Below, in pieces: positions 17,142-25,447 of a DNA stretch of 64,000 bases. The stretch's first letter is position 1. The number at the start of each line of letters is the position of its first letter. Under the pieces are notes generated by a model that saw only the letters and a list, made by a program, of their open reading frames with translations, had not been told where the DNA came from and did no database searches. Made by a program: the position numbers and the translations under genes. The stretch comes from CAISKJ01 sp046351555 (GTDB taxonomy: Bacteria > Myxococcota_A > Polyangia > Polyangiales > Ga0077539): assembly GCA_046351555.1 (NCBI GenBank), contig JAXLYI010000010.1:245391-309390 (forward strand), given 5' to 3'.

Positions 17142-19415
17142 ATGACGCGCCGCCCCCGCCCGAGGCCCTTCGCCCCGTCGCTCCTCCGCGCCTGCGCCGC
17201 CGCGGCCCTGCTCGCCGCCTGCGGTGACGGCGGCAGCGCCAACGTTCCGCCCGACGCCGCGCCGGCGGATGTCGCCCCCGACGTCGCGCCGAAGGACGCA
17301 ACCCCCGACGTCGCGCCGCCTGACGCCGCGCCGCCTGACGCTCCGCCCGACGTCGCGCCGCCGGACGCCGCGGAGGACGTCGTGCCCGACGTCGCCCCGA
17401 TGGACGCCGCGCCCGACGTCGCGCCCGACGTCGCGCCGCCGGACGCCGCGGAGGACGCTGCGCCCGACGTCGCCCCCGACGTCGCCCCGATGGACGCCGC
17501 GCCCGACGGCCCCGCGCGCTGCGGCGGCGACGACGACTGCGCCGCGAGCCCCGACGGCCCCGTGTGCGACGCGACCAGCGGGCGCTGCGTGCGCTGCCTC
17601 CCGACGCGCGACCGCTGCCCCGCCGGGCAGTACTGCGTGGCCGGCACCAACACCTGCGCCGACGGCTGCCGCGACGACGCCGCCTGCGCGGGCGACGGGG
17701 GCGCCGCGCGCTGCGACCCCGCCACCCACCGCTGCGTCGCGTGCCTCGCCTCCGCCGACTGCCCCCTCGGCCAGCTCTGCCGCGCGGGGGCCTGCGCGCC
17801 GGGCTGCGACGACACCCACGCCTGCCCGGCGGGGCGCTCGTGCTGCTCCGGCGCGTGCGTCGACACCCAGAGCGACACCGCGAGCTGCGGCGCGTGCGGC
17901 ACGGCCTGCGCGACGCCGCCCCACGCCGCCGCGACCTGCGCGGCCGGGCGCTGTGGCCTCGCGTGCGCCGCGGGCTTCGGCGACTGCGACGCCGACGGGA
18001 GCAACGGCTGCGAGGTCGACCTCGGCGCGAGCGCGTCCCACTGCGGACGCTGCGGCGCGGCCTGCGCGCCGGCCCACGCGACCGGCGCGTGCATGGCGGG
18101 CGCGTGCGCGGTCGCGGCCTGCGCGGCGGGCTTCGGCGACTGCGACGGAACGGCGGCCAACGGCTGCGAGGTCGACCTCGGCGCAAGCGCGGCCCACTGC
18201 GGTCGCTGCGGCGCGGCCTGCGCGGCGGGCTCCGCGTGCGTGGTCGGGCGGTGCGCGCCGGCGGTGGCGGTGGAGGGCGAGCGCAACCTGTCGACGGCGT
18301 CGGTCACGCCGGGGCGGACGTGCGCCGACGCGCCCTCCTACGGGGTCGACGCGCTCACGGACGGGAGCGCGACGCTCGCGGCCGCGCCGGGGCCGTGCCT
18401 CGCGCCGGGCGACCTCGTGCTGCTCATCAGCGTGCAGGGCGCGCCGGGCGCGACCGCCAACGTCGGCAACCACGAGGTGCTCACGGTCGACGCGGTGGAG
18501 GGCGCGGTGGTGCGCTTCCGCGGTGCCAAGACGCGGCGCTACGGGAGCGGCGCGGACGACGACGCCAACGTCGGCGGCGGCGCGGGGCAGCAGCGGGTGG
18601 TGCTCCAGCGCGTCCCGGTGTTCGGCGACCTCACGGTGCGCGCGGGCGCGACGCTCACGGTCGACGCGTGGGACGGTCGGCGCGGCGGCGTGCTCGCGCT
18701 GCGGGCGGCGCGGCTGGTGGTCGACGGCGCGCTCACGGTGTCGGCGCGCGGCTTCCGCAGCGGGCGCTACAGCGTCGACGACGGGTCGTGCTCGGAGAGC
18801 CTCGCGACCGAGCGCGGCGAGTCGATCGAGGGGCCGCCCGCGGTGACCCTCTCCGCGAGCGCGGGCGCGTCCGGGGGCCTCGGCGCGGCGAGCGGGGTGT
18901 CGTTCAACGGCGAGACGCCGCTGTCGGCGGGCGCGGGCCACGCGGTGCCGGGCGAGGAGGGGCAGTACCCCAACGGCCGCACGCTCGGCGCGCCGGGCGC
19001 GGCCTACGGCTCGCGCGACGGCTCACGCCTCACGCTGGGCTCGGGCGCGGGGGGCAACGTGACGTGCCGCGGCGGGTCGTTCGCGCCCATGTACGGCGAC
19101 CCGTCGACCACCGCGGGGGGCGCCATCCTCGTCGACGCCGACGCGATCTCCGTCGGCGGCACCGGCGCCATCGACGCGAGCGCGAGCGACGGCGGCCGCA
19201 CGCCCGCCGCGGGGGGCTACGTGCTGCTGCGGGCCAACACCGTCGCGCTCAACGAGGGCCGCGTCCGCGCGGTCGGCGCCACCGGCGTCGCCGACAACCG
19301 CTCGGGCCGCCGCACCAACCGCGCGGGCGACGGCTACGTCTCCATCCGCTACCGCGACGCGCTCACCGGCACGTCCGCGCCCGTCGCCACCGCGGCCCGC
19401 GTCGCGGCGCCCTGA
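17142..19415 (+). CDS. Cys-rich surface lipoprotein with Asp/Ala/Pro spacer and 'CGACG' repeats
   Basis: 757 aa. A Tat-free signal peptide with an Ala-rich core ends in LLAAC (Cys27). A 90-residue spacer of DVAPDVAP/PPDAAEDV units follows (DNA about 17251-17508). Residues about 125-370 are Cys-dense: CGGDDDC, CLPTRDRCPAGQYC, CPAGRSCCSGAC, then two near-identical blocks ending NGCEVDLGAS and HCGRCGAAC, a Stigma/dickkopf-like disulfide fold common in myxobacteria. The last 380 residues lack Cys clusters and are Gly/Val/Thr-rich, with DLTVRAGATLTVDAWDG, typical of a parallel beta-helix. It should be an outer-membrane lipoprotein facing outwards; ligand unknown. Confidence 0.75.
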   Translation: MTRRPRPRPFAPSLLRACAAAALLAACGDGGSANVPPDAAPADVAPDVAPKDATPDVAPPDAAPPDAPPDVAPPDAAEDVVPDVAPMDAAPDVAPDVAPPDAAEDAAPDVAPDVAPMDAAPDGPARCGGDDDCAASPDGPVCDATSGRCVRCLPTRDRCPAGQYCVAGTNTCADGCRDDAACAGDGGAARCDPATHRCVACLASADCPLGQLCRAGACAPGCDDTHACPAGRSCCSGACVDTQSDTASCGACGTACATPPHAAATCAAGRCGLACAAGFGDCDADGSNGCEVDLGASASHCGRCGAACAPAHATGACMAGACAVAACAAGFGDCDGTAANGCEVDLGASAAHCGRCGAACAAGSACVVGRCAPAVAVEGERNLSTASVTPGRTCADAPSYGVDALTDGSATLAAAPGPCLAPGDLVLLISVQGAPGATANVGNHEVLTVDAVEGAVVRFRGAKTRRYGSGADDDANVGGGAGQQRVVLQRVPVFGDLTVRAGATLTVDAWDGRRGGVLALRAARLVVDGALTVSARGFRSGRYSVDDGSCSESLATERGESIEGPPAVTLSASAGASGGLGAASGVSFNGETPLSAGAGHAVPGEEGQYPNGRTLGAPGAAYGSRDGSRLTLGSGAGGNVTCRGGSFAPMYGDPSTTAGGAILVDADAISVGGTGAIDASASDGGRTPAAGGYVLLRANTVALNEGRVRAVGATGVADNRSGRRTNRAGDGYVSIRYRDALTGTSAPVATAARVAAP

Positions 19416-19448
19416 TCCCTCGCGACGGGGGTATCCTCCGCCGCCCCG

Positions 19449-20570
19449 ATGCCGCCCCGCTACCGCCTCGCCCCCACCGCCTTCGGCCCCGTCGCGCTCG
19501 CCTTCAATGCGAACGGCCTCGCCGCCGTCGAGCTCCCGAGCGACGCCCACGAGCCCGAGGCCCTCGTCGCGTCGCGCGTCGAAGCGCGGGGCGCCCTGCC
19601 CGCCGAGGGCGACCACGCCGCCCAACGCGAACTCGCCCGCCGCGTGGGCGCGTACCTCGCCGGGGCCGTCGACGATTTCGCCGACGTCGCGCTCGACCTC
19701 CCGCCCGCCACCGAGCTCCACCGCAAGGCGTACGCGACCCTCCGCGCGGTGAAGCGCGGCGAGGCGCTGAGCTACGGCGAGCTCGCGGCGCGCGCGGGCG
19801 CCCCCGGCGCGGTGCGGGCGATCGGGCAGGCGATGGCGCGCAACCCCGTCCCGCTGGTGGTGCCGTGTCACCGCGTGCTCGACGGGCGCGGCAAGCTCGG
19901 AGGCTACAGCGCGGCGGGCGGCGCGCCGCTCAAGGCGAGGCTGCTCGTGCTGGAGGGCGCGCGGAGCCCCGAGTCGATCTTGACGGCCGCCGACCCCGCG
20001 CTCGGCCGGATGATCGCCGCGGTGGGGCCCTTCGCGATGGAGCGCCGCCCGGCCGACAGCATCTTCGTGAGCCTCGCCCGCGCGGTGGTCTTCCAGCAGC
20101 TCGCGGGCAAGGCGGCGGAGACGATCTGGGGGCGCGTGAAGGCGCTCTTCCCCGAGGCGTTGACGCCCGAGGCGGTGCGCGCGATGCCGCTCGAACGCCT
20201 GCGCGCCGCGGGGCTCTCGGCGGCGAAGGCGGCCTCTGTGAAGGACCTCGCGGAGAAGGCGATCGCGGGCGTGGTGGCGGAGGAGGCGGCGCTCGCGGCG
20301 ATGCCCGACGCCGAGGTGATCGCGCGGCTCACGGCGGTGCGGGGCATCGGGCCGTGGTCGGTGGAGATGTTGTTGATGTTCCGGCTCGGGCGGATGGACG
20401 TGCTGCCGGTGACGGACTTCGGCGTGCGGAAGGGCTTCCAGCTCCTCCACCGGCTGGCGGAGATGCCGACGCCGAAGGAGCTGATGGCCTACGGCGAGCG
20501 CTGGCGGCCCTACCGGAGCGTCGCGAGCTGGTACCTCTGGCGCGCGCTCGAGCGGCTGCGCGACGGGTGA
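19449..20570 (+). CDS. Fusion: O6-methylguanine-DNA methyltransferase + AlkA-type DNA-3-methyladenine glycosylase
   Basis: 373 aa. Residues 1-168 are an Ogt/MGMT domain: ELHRKAYATLRAVKRGEALSYGELA, then PCHRVLDGRGKLGGYS with the acceptor Cys140. Residues 172-373 are an HhH-GPD glycosylase of AlkA type: AVVFQQLAGKAAETI, the helix-hairpin-helix LTAVRGIGPWSVEML near 300, and the catalytic Asp323 in LPVTDFGV. No AraC or AdaA domain is present, so it is not an Ada homologue. One chain would remove O6-alkyl groups in a suicidal step and excise N-alkylated bases. The frame is continuous, with no stop or shift at the junction, so this is a real fusion. It converges with the GST gene, 3 bp apart. Confidence 0.9.
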   Translation: MPPRYRLAPTAFGPVALAFNANGLAAVELPSDAHEPEALVASRVEARGALPAEGDHAAQRELARRVGAYLAGAVDDFADVALDLPPATELHRKAYATLRAVKRGEALSYGELAARAGAPGAVRAIGQAMARNPVPLVVPCHRVLDGRGKLGGYSAAGGAPLKARLLVLEGARSPESILTAADPALGRMIAAVGPFAMERRPADSIFVSLARAVVFQQLAGKAAETIWGRVKALFPEALTPEAVRAMPLERLRAAGLSAAKAASVKDLAEKAIAGVVAEEAALAAMPDAEVIARLTAVRGIGPWSVEMLLMFRLGRMDVLPVTDFGVRKGFQLLHRLAEMPTPKELMAYGERWRPYRSVASWYLWRALERLRDG

Positions 20571-20573
20571 GCC

Positions 20574-21197
20574 TCAGCCGCCGAGGCCGTGGTCTTTGAT
20601 GGACTGGGCGTTGCGCGCCTCGGCGGCCTTGGAGGCGGGGCGCGCGTCGAGGCGCTCGGCGTACGCGGCGAAGGCCGGGCGCGCGTCGACCATCTTGAAG
20701 CGGAGCATGTAGCGAAGCGTGCCGCCGAAGATCACGTCGGCCATGGTGAAGCGCTCGCCGAGGAGGAAGGGGCCGCCGCGGAGCGCGAACTCCAGCGCGT
20801 CGACCATGGTCTCGTACGAGCCCCAGCCGACCTGGCCGGGCTTCGCCTCCCACTTCGCGTAGTGGGCCATCGCCGCGGGCTCGATCACCGAGGGGGCGAA
20901 GAGCGACCAGCGGAGGTAGGCGCCGCGCGCGGGGTCGTCGGGCAGCGGCGCGAGGCGGCCGAGGGCGTAGCGGTCGGCGAGGTAGAGCCCGATGGCCGCG
21001 ACCTCGGTGACGACGACGTCGCCGTCCTCGAGGGTGGGGAGCTTGCCCATGGGGTTCTTCGCGAGGAGCTCGGGGGACTTCTGCGCGTTGGCGCGGAAGT
21101 CGACGAACTTCAGCTCGTAGGGGACGCCCACCTCCTCCAGCATCCAGACGACGGTGGCGGCGCGCGAGAACGGGTTGTGGTGCAGGGTGATCGCCAT
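20574..21197 (-). CDS. Glutathione S-transferase family protein
   Basis: 207 aa from ATG 21197. The N-terminal thioredoxin-like domain starts MAITLHHNPFSRAATVVWMLEE, with a Ser in the active loop (NPFSRA) where GSTs usually place Ser/Tyr/Cys. It continues with KNPMGKLPTLEDGDVVVTEVAAI, which holds the cis-Pro and the glutathione gamma-Glu site. The C-terminal domain is helical with GERFTMADVIFGG, the N-capping box of GST helix 6. It is a standard bacterial beta- or nu-like cytoplasmic GST; substrate unknown. A longer reading frame exists upstream of 21197 but lacks similarity, and the family start fits this ATG. Confidence 0.9.
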   Translation of the reverse strand: MAITLHHNPFSRAATVVWMLEEVGVPYELKFVDFRANAQKSPELLAKNPMGKLPTLEDGDVVVTEVAAIGLYLADRYALGRLAPLPDDPARGAYLRWSLFAPSVIEPAAMAHYAKWEAKPGQVGWGSYETMVDALEFALRGGPFLLGERFTMADVIFGGTLRYMLRFKMVDARPAFAAYAERLDARPASKAAEARNAQSIKDHGLGG

Positions 21198-21234
21198 AGG
21201 GGCGCGGACCCTACCACCGACCGCGTCGAAGACG

Positions 21235-22140
21235 TCAGCGAACGCGCACCGTGACCCGCGCCCACGCGAAGCGCCCGAACACGTCACGGAGGGAGACGAC
21301 GACGGCGACGTCCTGGGGCGTCGGCGGCGGCACCCAGCCGAAGGTCGCGTCGGGGTCGACGTCGCCGCGCGGGTCGTCGACGAGGCAGCGGTCGTCGGCG
21401 TCGGCGGGCGCGCTGGCGCTCACGAGGTAGCCGACGCGCGGTCGCAGCCACGCCGCGGGGCCGCTGCCGTCGTACGACGACGCGTCGGAGACGAACCCGG
21501 GCGGCGAGTGTCGGACGCGCAGCCGCACGGGCACGCACGCGGCCCGGCCTTCGGTGCAGGGCGCGACGGTGGCGCCGTCGGCGGGGACGAAGGCGTTGTC
21601 GCGGGCGAGCTCCACCGCGTCGATGCGGAGCGGGGCGGCGGGCGCGGGGTCGCCGAGCGCGTCGAAGGTCCGCACGCGCGCGAGGAAGGGGACGATGGGG
21701 CCGTCGGTGCAGCCGGGCCACGGCGAGGGGGCCACGGGCGGGGTGAGCGAGCCCGCGCAGGCGACGCCGACCCACGGGGTCCAGCGGCCGTACACGACGT
21801 CCTCGACGACCACCGCGGGGCTCTGCGCCGTCGCCACGACGGTGATCGACTCGCCGCGCGCGACCTCGCCGGCCGCGACGCAGCGGAGCTCGTCCACCGA
21901 CGCGAGGGTGGACAGGACGGGCGCGGCGACGGGCTCCGACGGGCACCGGTACCACGCGATGGAGGCCGGGCCGGTGGTCACCGCGCGCAGCGTGATGGGC
22001 GCGCCGGTGCGGCCGGGCAGCGGCGACTGCACGACGCCGACCACGCGGAGCCCGCGGAACTCGTGGCGCTCCGGCAGGCAGTCGACGCACGCGGTGAGCG
22101 CGCACGCGAGGGCGGTGAGCTTCGGCGCGCTAGAGGGCAC
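21235..22140 (-). CDS. Putative lipoprotein, partner of the TonB-dependent receptor
   Basis: 301 aa. The signal peptide has the lipobox ALTAC (Cys18). The rest is beta-rich with scattered cysteines and segments such as GAPITLRAVTTGPASIAWYRC that read like Ig-like strands. No family recognised. Its start overlaps the end of the upstream TonB receptor gene by 11 bp, so the two are translationally linked. Lipoproteins in this position often act as surface-exposed substrate-capture subunits of TonB receptors (SusD logic), but this one has no SusD-like TPR features, so the role is inferred from context only. Confidence 0.7.
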   Translation of the reverse strand: MPSSAPKLTALACALTACVDCLPERHEFRGLRVVGVVQSPLPGRTGAPITLRAVTTGPASIAWYRCPSEPVAAPVLSTLASVDELRCVAAGEVARGESITVVATAQSPAVVVEDVVYGRWTPWVGVACAGSLTPPVAPSPWPGCTDGPIVPFLARVRTFDALGDPAPAAPLRIDAVELARDNAFVPADGATVAPCTEGRAACVPVRLRVRHSPPGFVSDASSYDGSGPAAWLRPRVGYLVSASAPADADDRCLVDDPRGDVDPDATFGWVPPPTPQDVAVVVSLRDVFGRFAWARVTVRVR

Positions 22141-24187
22141 CGCGCACCCCGAGGTTGGGGAAGAAGGGGATGTACGGCCCGGCGGTGACGGTGACGGTGC
22201 GGTCGCGGTCGCGGTCGTAGGCCTCGGCGTTGAGGCGGTTGTAGGCGTTGACGACCTCGAGCGACACGGAGAGCGAGCCCCAGCGGAGGGCCCAGGTCTT
22301 CTCCACGCGGAGGTCGAGCTGGTGGAAGTCGGGGGCGCGCTGCTGCGCCTCGAGCGAGGCGAAGCGGTCGGCGCCGGTGGTCGCGTCGAGCACGGCGGCG
22401 TAGGCGAACGACGGGCGTCCGGTGACGTAGCGGAAGCGCGCGCCGACGCTCCACCCGCGGCCGAGGGTGACAGTCGCCATCGCGGTGAAGATGTGCGTCT
22501 GGTCGAACTCGTAGAGCCACCAGAGGTCGCCCGGGGACTCGCGGCGCTCGGCGCGCATGAGGGTGTAGGCGACCCACGCGCTCACCCGGCCGGGCAGGGT
22601 GTACCGCGCGAGGAGCTCGGCGCCGTACGCGCGCCCCTGCCCGCTGTAACGGATCGGGGTGATCTCCTCCACGACGCCCGAGAGCGCGCGGTCGAGCGAG
22701 GGGAGCCCGACCAGCGCGTCGTCGATCACCTTGTAGAAGCCGTCGAGGTGGATCGAGAGCCCGTCGCCCACCTGCTGCTCGACGCCGACGCCGAGGTGGA
22801 GCGCGCGCTCGGGCCGCGGCCGCGTGTCGGCGCCGGGGGCGCGGCGCGCGATGGTGACCTCCGCGAGGTAGAGGAGCTGCTCGCTCCCGATGGCCACCCG
22901 CTCGTCGAGGGCGGGCTGGGTGAAGGTGCCGGCGCCGAGCTTCACGAGCCCGCCGGGCCAAGCCCGCGCGTCGAGCGTCACGCGTGGCGAGAGCGTCGCC
23001 GCCCCGGTGAAGGCCGACGCTTCGAAGCGGACGCCGGGCCGGAGGTGGACGCGCGCCGAGAGCGCGAGGTCGAGCTCGGCGTAGGCCGCGGGCTGCGCGA
23101 GGGGGACGAGGTCTTCGCGCGTGGTCCCTTCGCCCGCGGGCCCGGGCATCGGCGTCGGCGGCCGCAGGGTGACGGTGAGGTGGCGCGCGCCGAACACCCC
23201 GTCGAAGCCGACCCGCCAGAGGACGCGCGGCGACACGCGGCGCGTGACCTCGGCGCGGAGGTGCGCGACGCCGGCGTCGAGCGCGCCGTCGATGCGGATG
23301 GCCGCGGCGGAGGTGGGGATCGTCGACGAGCCCGTCGGGCGGCCGGTGACGGCGAGGCCGTTCCACCCGGCGGAGAGCGAGATGGTGAGGGTGGCGTCGT
23401 CGCCGAGGGTGCGCGTCCAGCGGAGCTGCGCGAGGTGGAAGCCGAGGCCCCCGCCGACCGAGCCGCCCGCGTCGGCGAGCGCCACGCTGTCGCCGCAGCC
23501 GTACACCGCGAGCCGGAGCTGGTCGCGCGCGGTGGGCCGCCACGCCCCGACGGCCTGGTAGTCCCAGTAGCCCAGCGTGAGGTCGTAGGGCGTGAGCGCC
23601 GACACCACGGGCGAGAGCAGGAGCCCGAGCCACCCGAAGCGCGCTGCCGCTGCGACGCCCGCGCGCGGGGAGAGCGGCGCCTCGACGAAGGCCCCGAGGT
23701 CGAGCGTCGAGAGGTGCAGGGTCGAGCGCGCGCCGCCCGCGCCGGGGTCGCGCAGCGCGATGTCGACCACGCCGCCGGTCGCGCGGCCGTAGCGCGCGGA
23801 GAAGTTGCCGGGCGAGAAGTCGATCCGCTCGATCATCTCGGGCGACACGGTGCTGCCGAGGCCGCCGTAGTGGTACGCCGACGGGAGCGCGGTGCCGTCG
23901 ACGAGGACGGCGGTGTCCGCGGGCGTCGCCCCCCGCACGATCAGCGAGCCCGAGAAGAGCGGCGCGCGCGCGAGGCCGGGGAGGTTCTGGAGCGCCCGGA
24001 GCGGGTCGCCAAAGGAGCCGGGCGCCGTCCGCAGCTCGTCGCGCGAGAGGGTGACGCGGGTGAGCTCGCGCCGCTGCGTCGCGCGGACGGTGGCCTCGTC
24101 GCGGGGCTGCGCACCGGCCACGCGAGGTGCGGCGAGGAGAGCCGCGAGCGCCGCGCGACGGAGCAGGGTCGGGTGCGCGGCGGCCAT
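22130..24187 (-). CDS. TonB-dependent outer-membrane receptor
   Basis: 685 aa. A signal peptide (cleavage near GAQPRDE) is followed by a short linker and a plug domain: FGDPLRALQNLPGLAR, then LIVRGATPADTAVLVDGT, and IERIDFSPGNFSARYGRATGGVVDI, the classical plug end. The rest is a beta-barrel with alternating strands (LRWTRTLGDDATLTISL, AEVTRRVSPRVLWRVGF). No carboxypeptidase-like N-domain is seen. The last residue is Leu rather than the usual aromatic. Transport of a ligand into the periplasm with TonB energy is expected; the ligand is unknown. It is followed by the overlapping lipoprotein gene and preceded, 63 bp away, by map. Confidence 0.9.
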   Translation of the reverse strand: MAAAHPTLLRRAALAALLAAPRVAGAQPRDEATVRATQRRELTRVTLSRDELRTAPGSFGDPLRALQNLPGLARAPLFSGSLIVRGATPADTAVLVDGTALPSAYHYGGLGSTVSPEMIERIDFSPGNFSARYGRATGGVVDIALRDPGAGGARSTLHLSTLDLGAFVEAPLSPRAGVAAAARFGWLGLLLSPVVSALTPYDLTLGYWDYQAVGAWRPTARDQLRLAVYGCGDSVALADAGGSVGGGLGFHLAQLRWTRTLGDDATLTISLSAGWNGLAVTGRPTGSSTIPTSAAAIRIDGALDAGVAHLRAEVTRRVSPRVLWRVGFDGVFGARHLTVTLRPPTPMPGPAGEGTTREDLVPLAQPAAYAELDLALSARVHLRPGVRFEASAFTGAATLSPRVTLDARAWPGGLVKLGAGTFTQPALDERVAIGSEQLLYLAEVTIARRAPGADTRPRPERALHLGVGVEQQVGDGLSIHLDGFYKVIDDALVGLPSLDRALSGVVEEITPIRYSGQGRAYGAELLARYTLPGRVSAWVAYTLMRAERRESPGDLWWLYEFDQTHIFTAMATVTLGRGWSVGARFRYVTGRPSFAYAAVLDATTGADRFASLEAQQRAPDFHQLDLRVEKTWALRWGSLSVSLEVVNAYNRLNAEAYDRDRDRTVTVTAGPYIPFFPNLGVRGAL

Positions 24188-24250
24188 CGGAGCGCCCGAC
24201 GATACCCCCGCGGCGCGCGGAGGTGTCGACCCCCATTCGACGGCGCGCCG

Positions 24251-25009
24251 TCAGGCCGTGGTGACCTCGCAGCCCTCCGCGGTCACCACCACGGTGTGTT
24301 CGAACTGGGCGCTCGGGGTTCCGTCGGCGGTGACCACCGTCCACCCATCGGCGAGGACCTTCACCGCCACGTCGCCGACGGTGATCATCGGCTCGATGGT
24401 GAAGGCCATGCCCGCGCGGAGGCGCACGCCCGAGCCCGCGCGGCCGACGTGCGACACGTGCGGGTCCATGTGCATCGCGCGCCCGATCCCGTGGCCGCCG
24501 AACTCCACCACCACGCCGCACCCCTCGCGCCGCGCGAGCGCTTCGATCGCCGCGCCGACGTCCCCGAGCCGCGCCCCCTCGCGCACCGCCGCCACGCCCG
24601 CGTCGCGGCAGCGCCGGGCGACGTCGAGCACGTGCCTCGCCTCCGGGCGCGCGGCCTCGGGCGCGCCGACCACGAAGGTCTCCGACGTGTCGCCGTGGAA
24701 TCCGTTGAGCTCCGTGGTGACGTCGACGTTGACGATGTCGCCCTCGCGCAGCCGCACGCGCTCGCTCGGGACGCCGTGGCACACCACCTCGTTGACGCTC
24801 GTGCACACCGCCGCGGGGAAGCCCTTGTACCCGAGCTGGCTCGGCCGCCCGCGACGTCGCGCGGTGTCGTCGCGGACGATCCGGTCGATGTCCGCGGTGG
24901 TCATGCCGGGCCGCAGCCGGGCGGCCACGGTGCGGAGGGTCGCCGTCGCGGCGGCGCCGGCCGCGCGGAGCTTCGCGATTTCGTTCGGGGAGTGCAGGTA
25001 GATCGCCAT
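24251..25009 (-). CDS. map: Methionine aminopeptidase, type I
   Basis: 252 aa, the normal length of a type Ia enzyme. The five metal ligands are recognisable: Asp in VNVDVTTEL, Asp in FHGDTSETF, His in GGHGIG, Glu in TIEPM and Glu in QFEHT. The substrate-site segment VCHGVP is also present. It removes N-terminal Met from nascent proteins in the cytosol using two divalent metals. In many bacteria map is next to rpsB/secY; here it stands alone, facing away from a LysR fragment and upstream of a TonB receptor, so it may be an accessory copy. The divergent interval to the LysR gene holds an inverted repeat. Confidence 0.95.
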   Translation of the reverse strand: MAIYLHSPNEIAKLRAAGAAATATLRTVAARLRPGMTTADIDRIVRDDTARRRGRPSQLGYKGFPAAVCTSVNEVVCHGVPSERVRLREGDIVNVDVTTELNGFHGDTSETFVVGAPEAARPEARHVLDVARRCRDAGVAAVREGARLGDVGAAIEALARREGCGVVVEFGGHGIGRAMHMDPHVSHVGRAGSGVRLRAGMAFTIEPMITVGDVAVKVLADGWTVVTADGTPSAQFEHTVVVTAEGCEVTTA

Positions 25010-25047
25010 CGCGCGCGAGCTTGCACCGCGCCCCTGGGCCGGCGCTC

Positions 25048-25062
25048 ATACCGTTTGGGTAT
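25048..25062. promoter_or_regulatory. LysR-type operator (ATAC-N7-GTAT) between map and the LysR gene
   Basis: ATACCGTTTGGGTAT is a 5-bp perfect inverted repeat with a 5-bp spacer. It fits the general LysR T-N11-A box and exactly matches the ATAC-N7-GTAT consensus of CatM/BenM/CbnR-type regulators. It lies 38 bp from map ATG and 52 bp from the LysR ATG, where a divergent LTTR site should be. Confidence 0.7.
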
Positions 25063-25114
25063 GGCGACCGGTGCCCTGTACAGCGCCGCGCCGCCCGGGG
25101 TACCTAACGGGGCC

Positions 25115-25447
25115 ATGAGCCTCGACCAGCTCCGCTACTTCGTCGCCGTCGCCGACGCCCGGAGCGTGACGCGCGCCGCCGCGGTCCTGCGCGTCTCGCA
25201 GCCCCCGCTCACGCGGCAGATCCGCGCGCTCGAAGACGAGCTCGGCGCGCCGCTGTTCGTGCGGCACCCGCGGGGCGTCCGGTGCTCGCCGGCGGGCGAG
25301 GCGCTCCTCCCGCGGGCGCGGCGCATCCTGGAGGACGTGGGCTCGCTCCGTGACGTGGCGCGCGCGGGGGCGGCGGTCGAGGCCGCACAGACGTCGCCAC
25401 TGGTGCGCCCGCTCACGGGGGAGGCCGAGGGGCGCTTCGATCGGTGA
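25115..25447 (+). CDS. LysR-family regulator reduced to its HTH domain
   Basis: 110 aa. Residues 1-75 are a complete LysR winged-helix N-terminus: SLDQLRYFVAVADARSVTRA, SQPPLTRQIRALEDELGAP and LFVRHPRGVRCSPAG, followed by the linker helix LLPRARRILEDV. The family is normally about 300 aa; the whole effector-binding (PBP-like) region is missing and only 30 unrelated residues follow. The stop at 25445 lies inside the 3' end of the opposite-strand gene, with 35 bp of overlap. This suggests truncation by a past deletion. DNA binding and dimerisation through the linker helix may remain. An in-frame ATG at 25061 would add 18 residues but would place the start within the operator. Confidence 0.75.
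   Translation: MSLDQLRYFVAVADARSVTRAAAVLRVSQPPLTRQIRALEDELGAPLFVRHPRGVRCSPAGEALLPRARRILEDVGSLRDVARAGAAVEAAQTSPLVRPLTGEAEGRFDR

Noticed and set aside
17251..17508. Tandem DNA repeats that could be a mobile or CRISPR element
   Set aside because: They are in-frame Asp/Ala/Pro codon repeats of a lipoprotein stalk, as in several other genes of the window.
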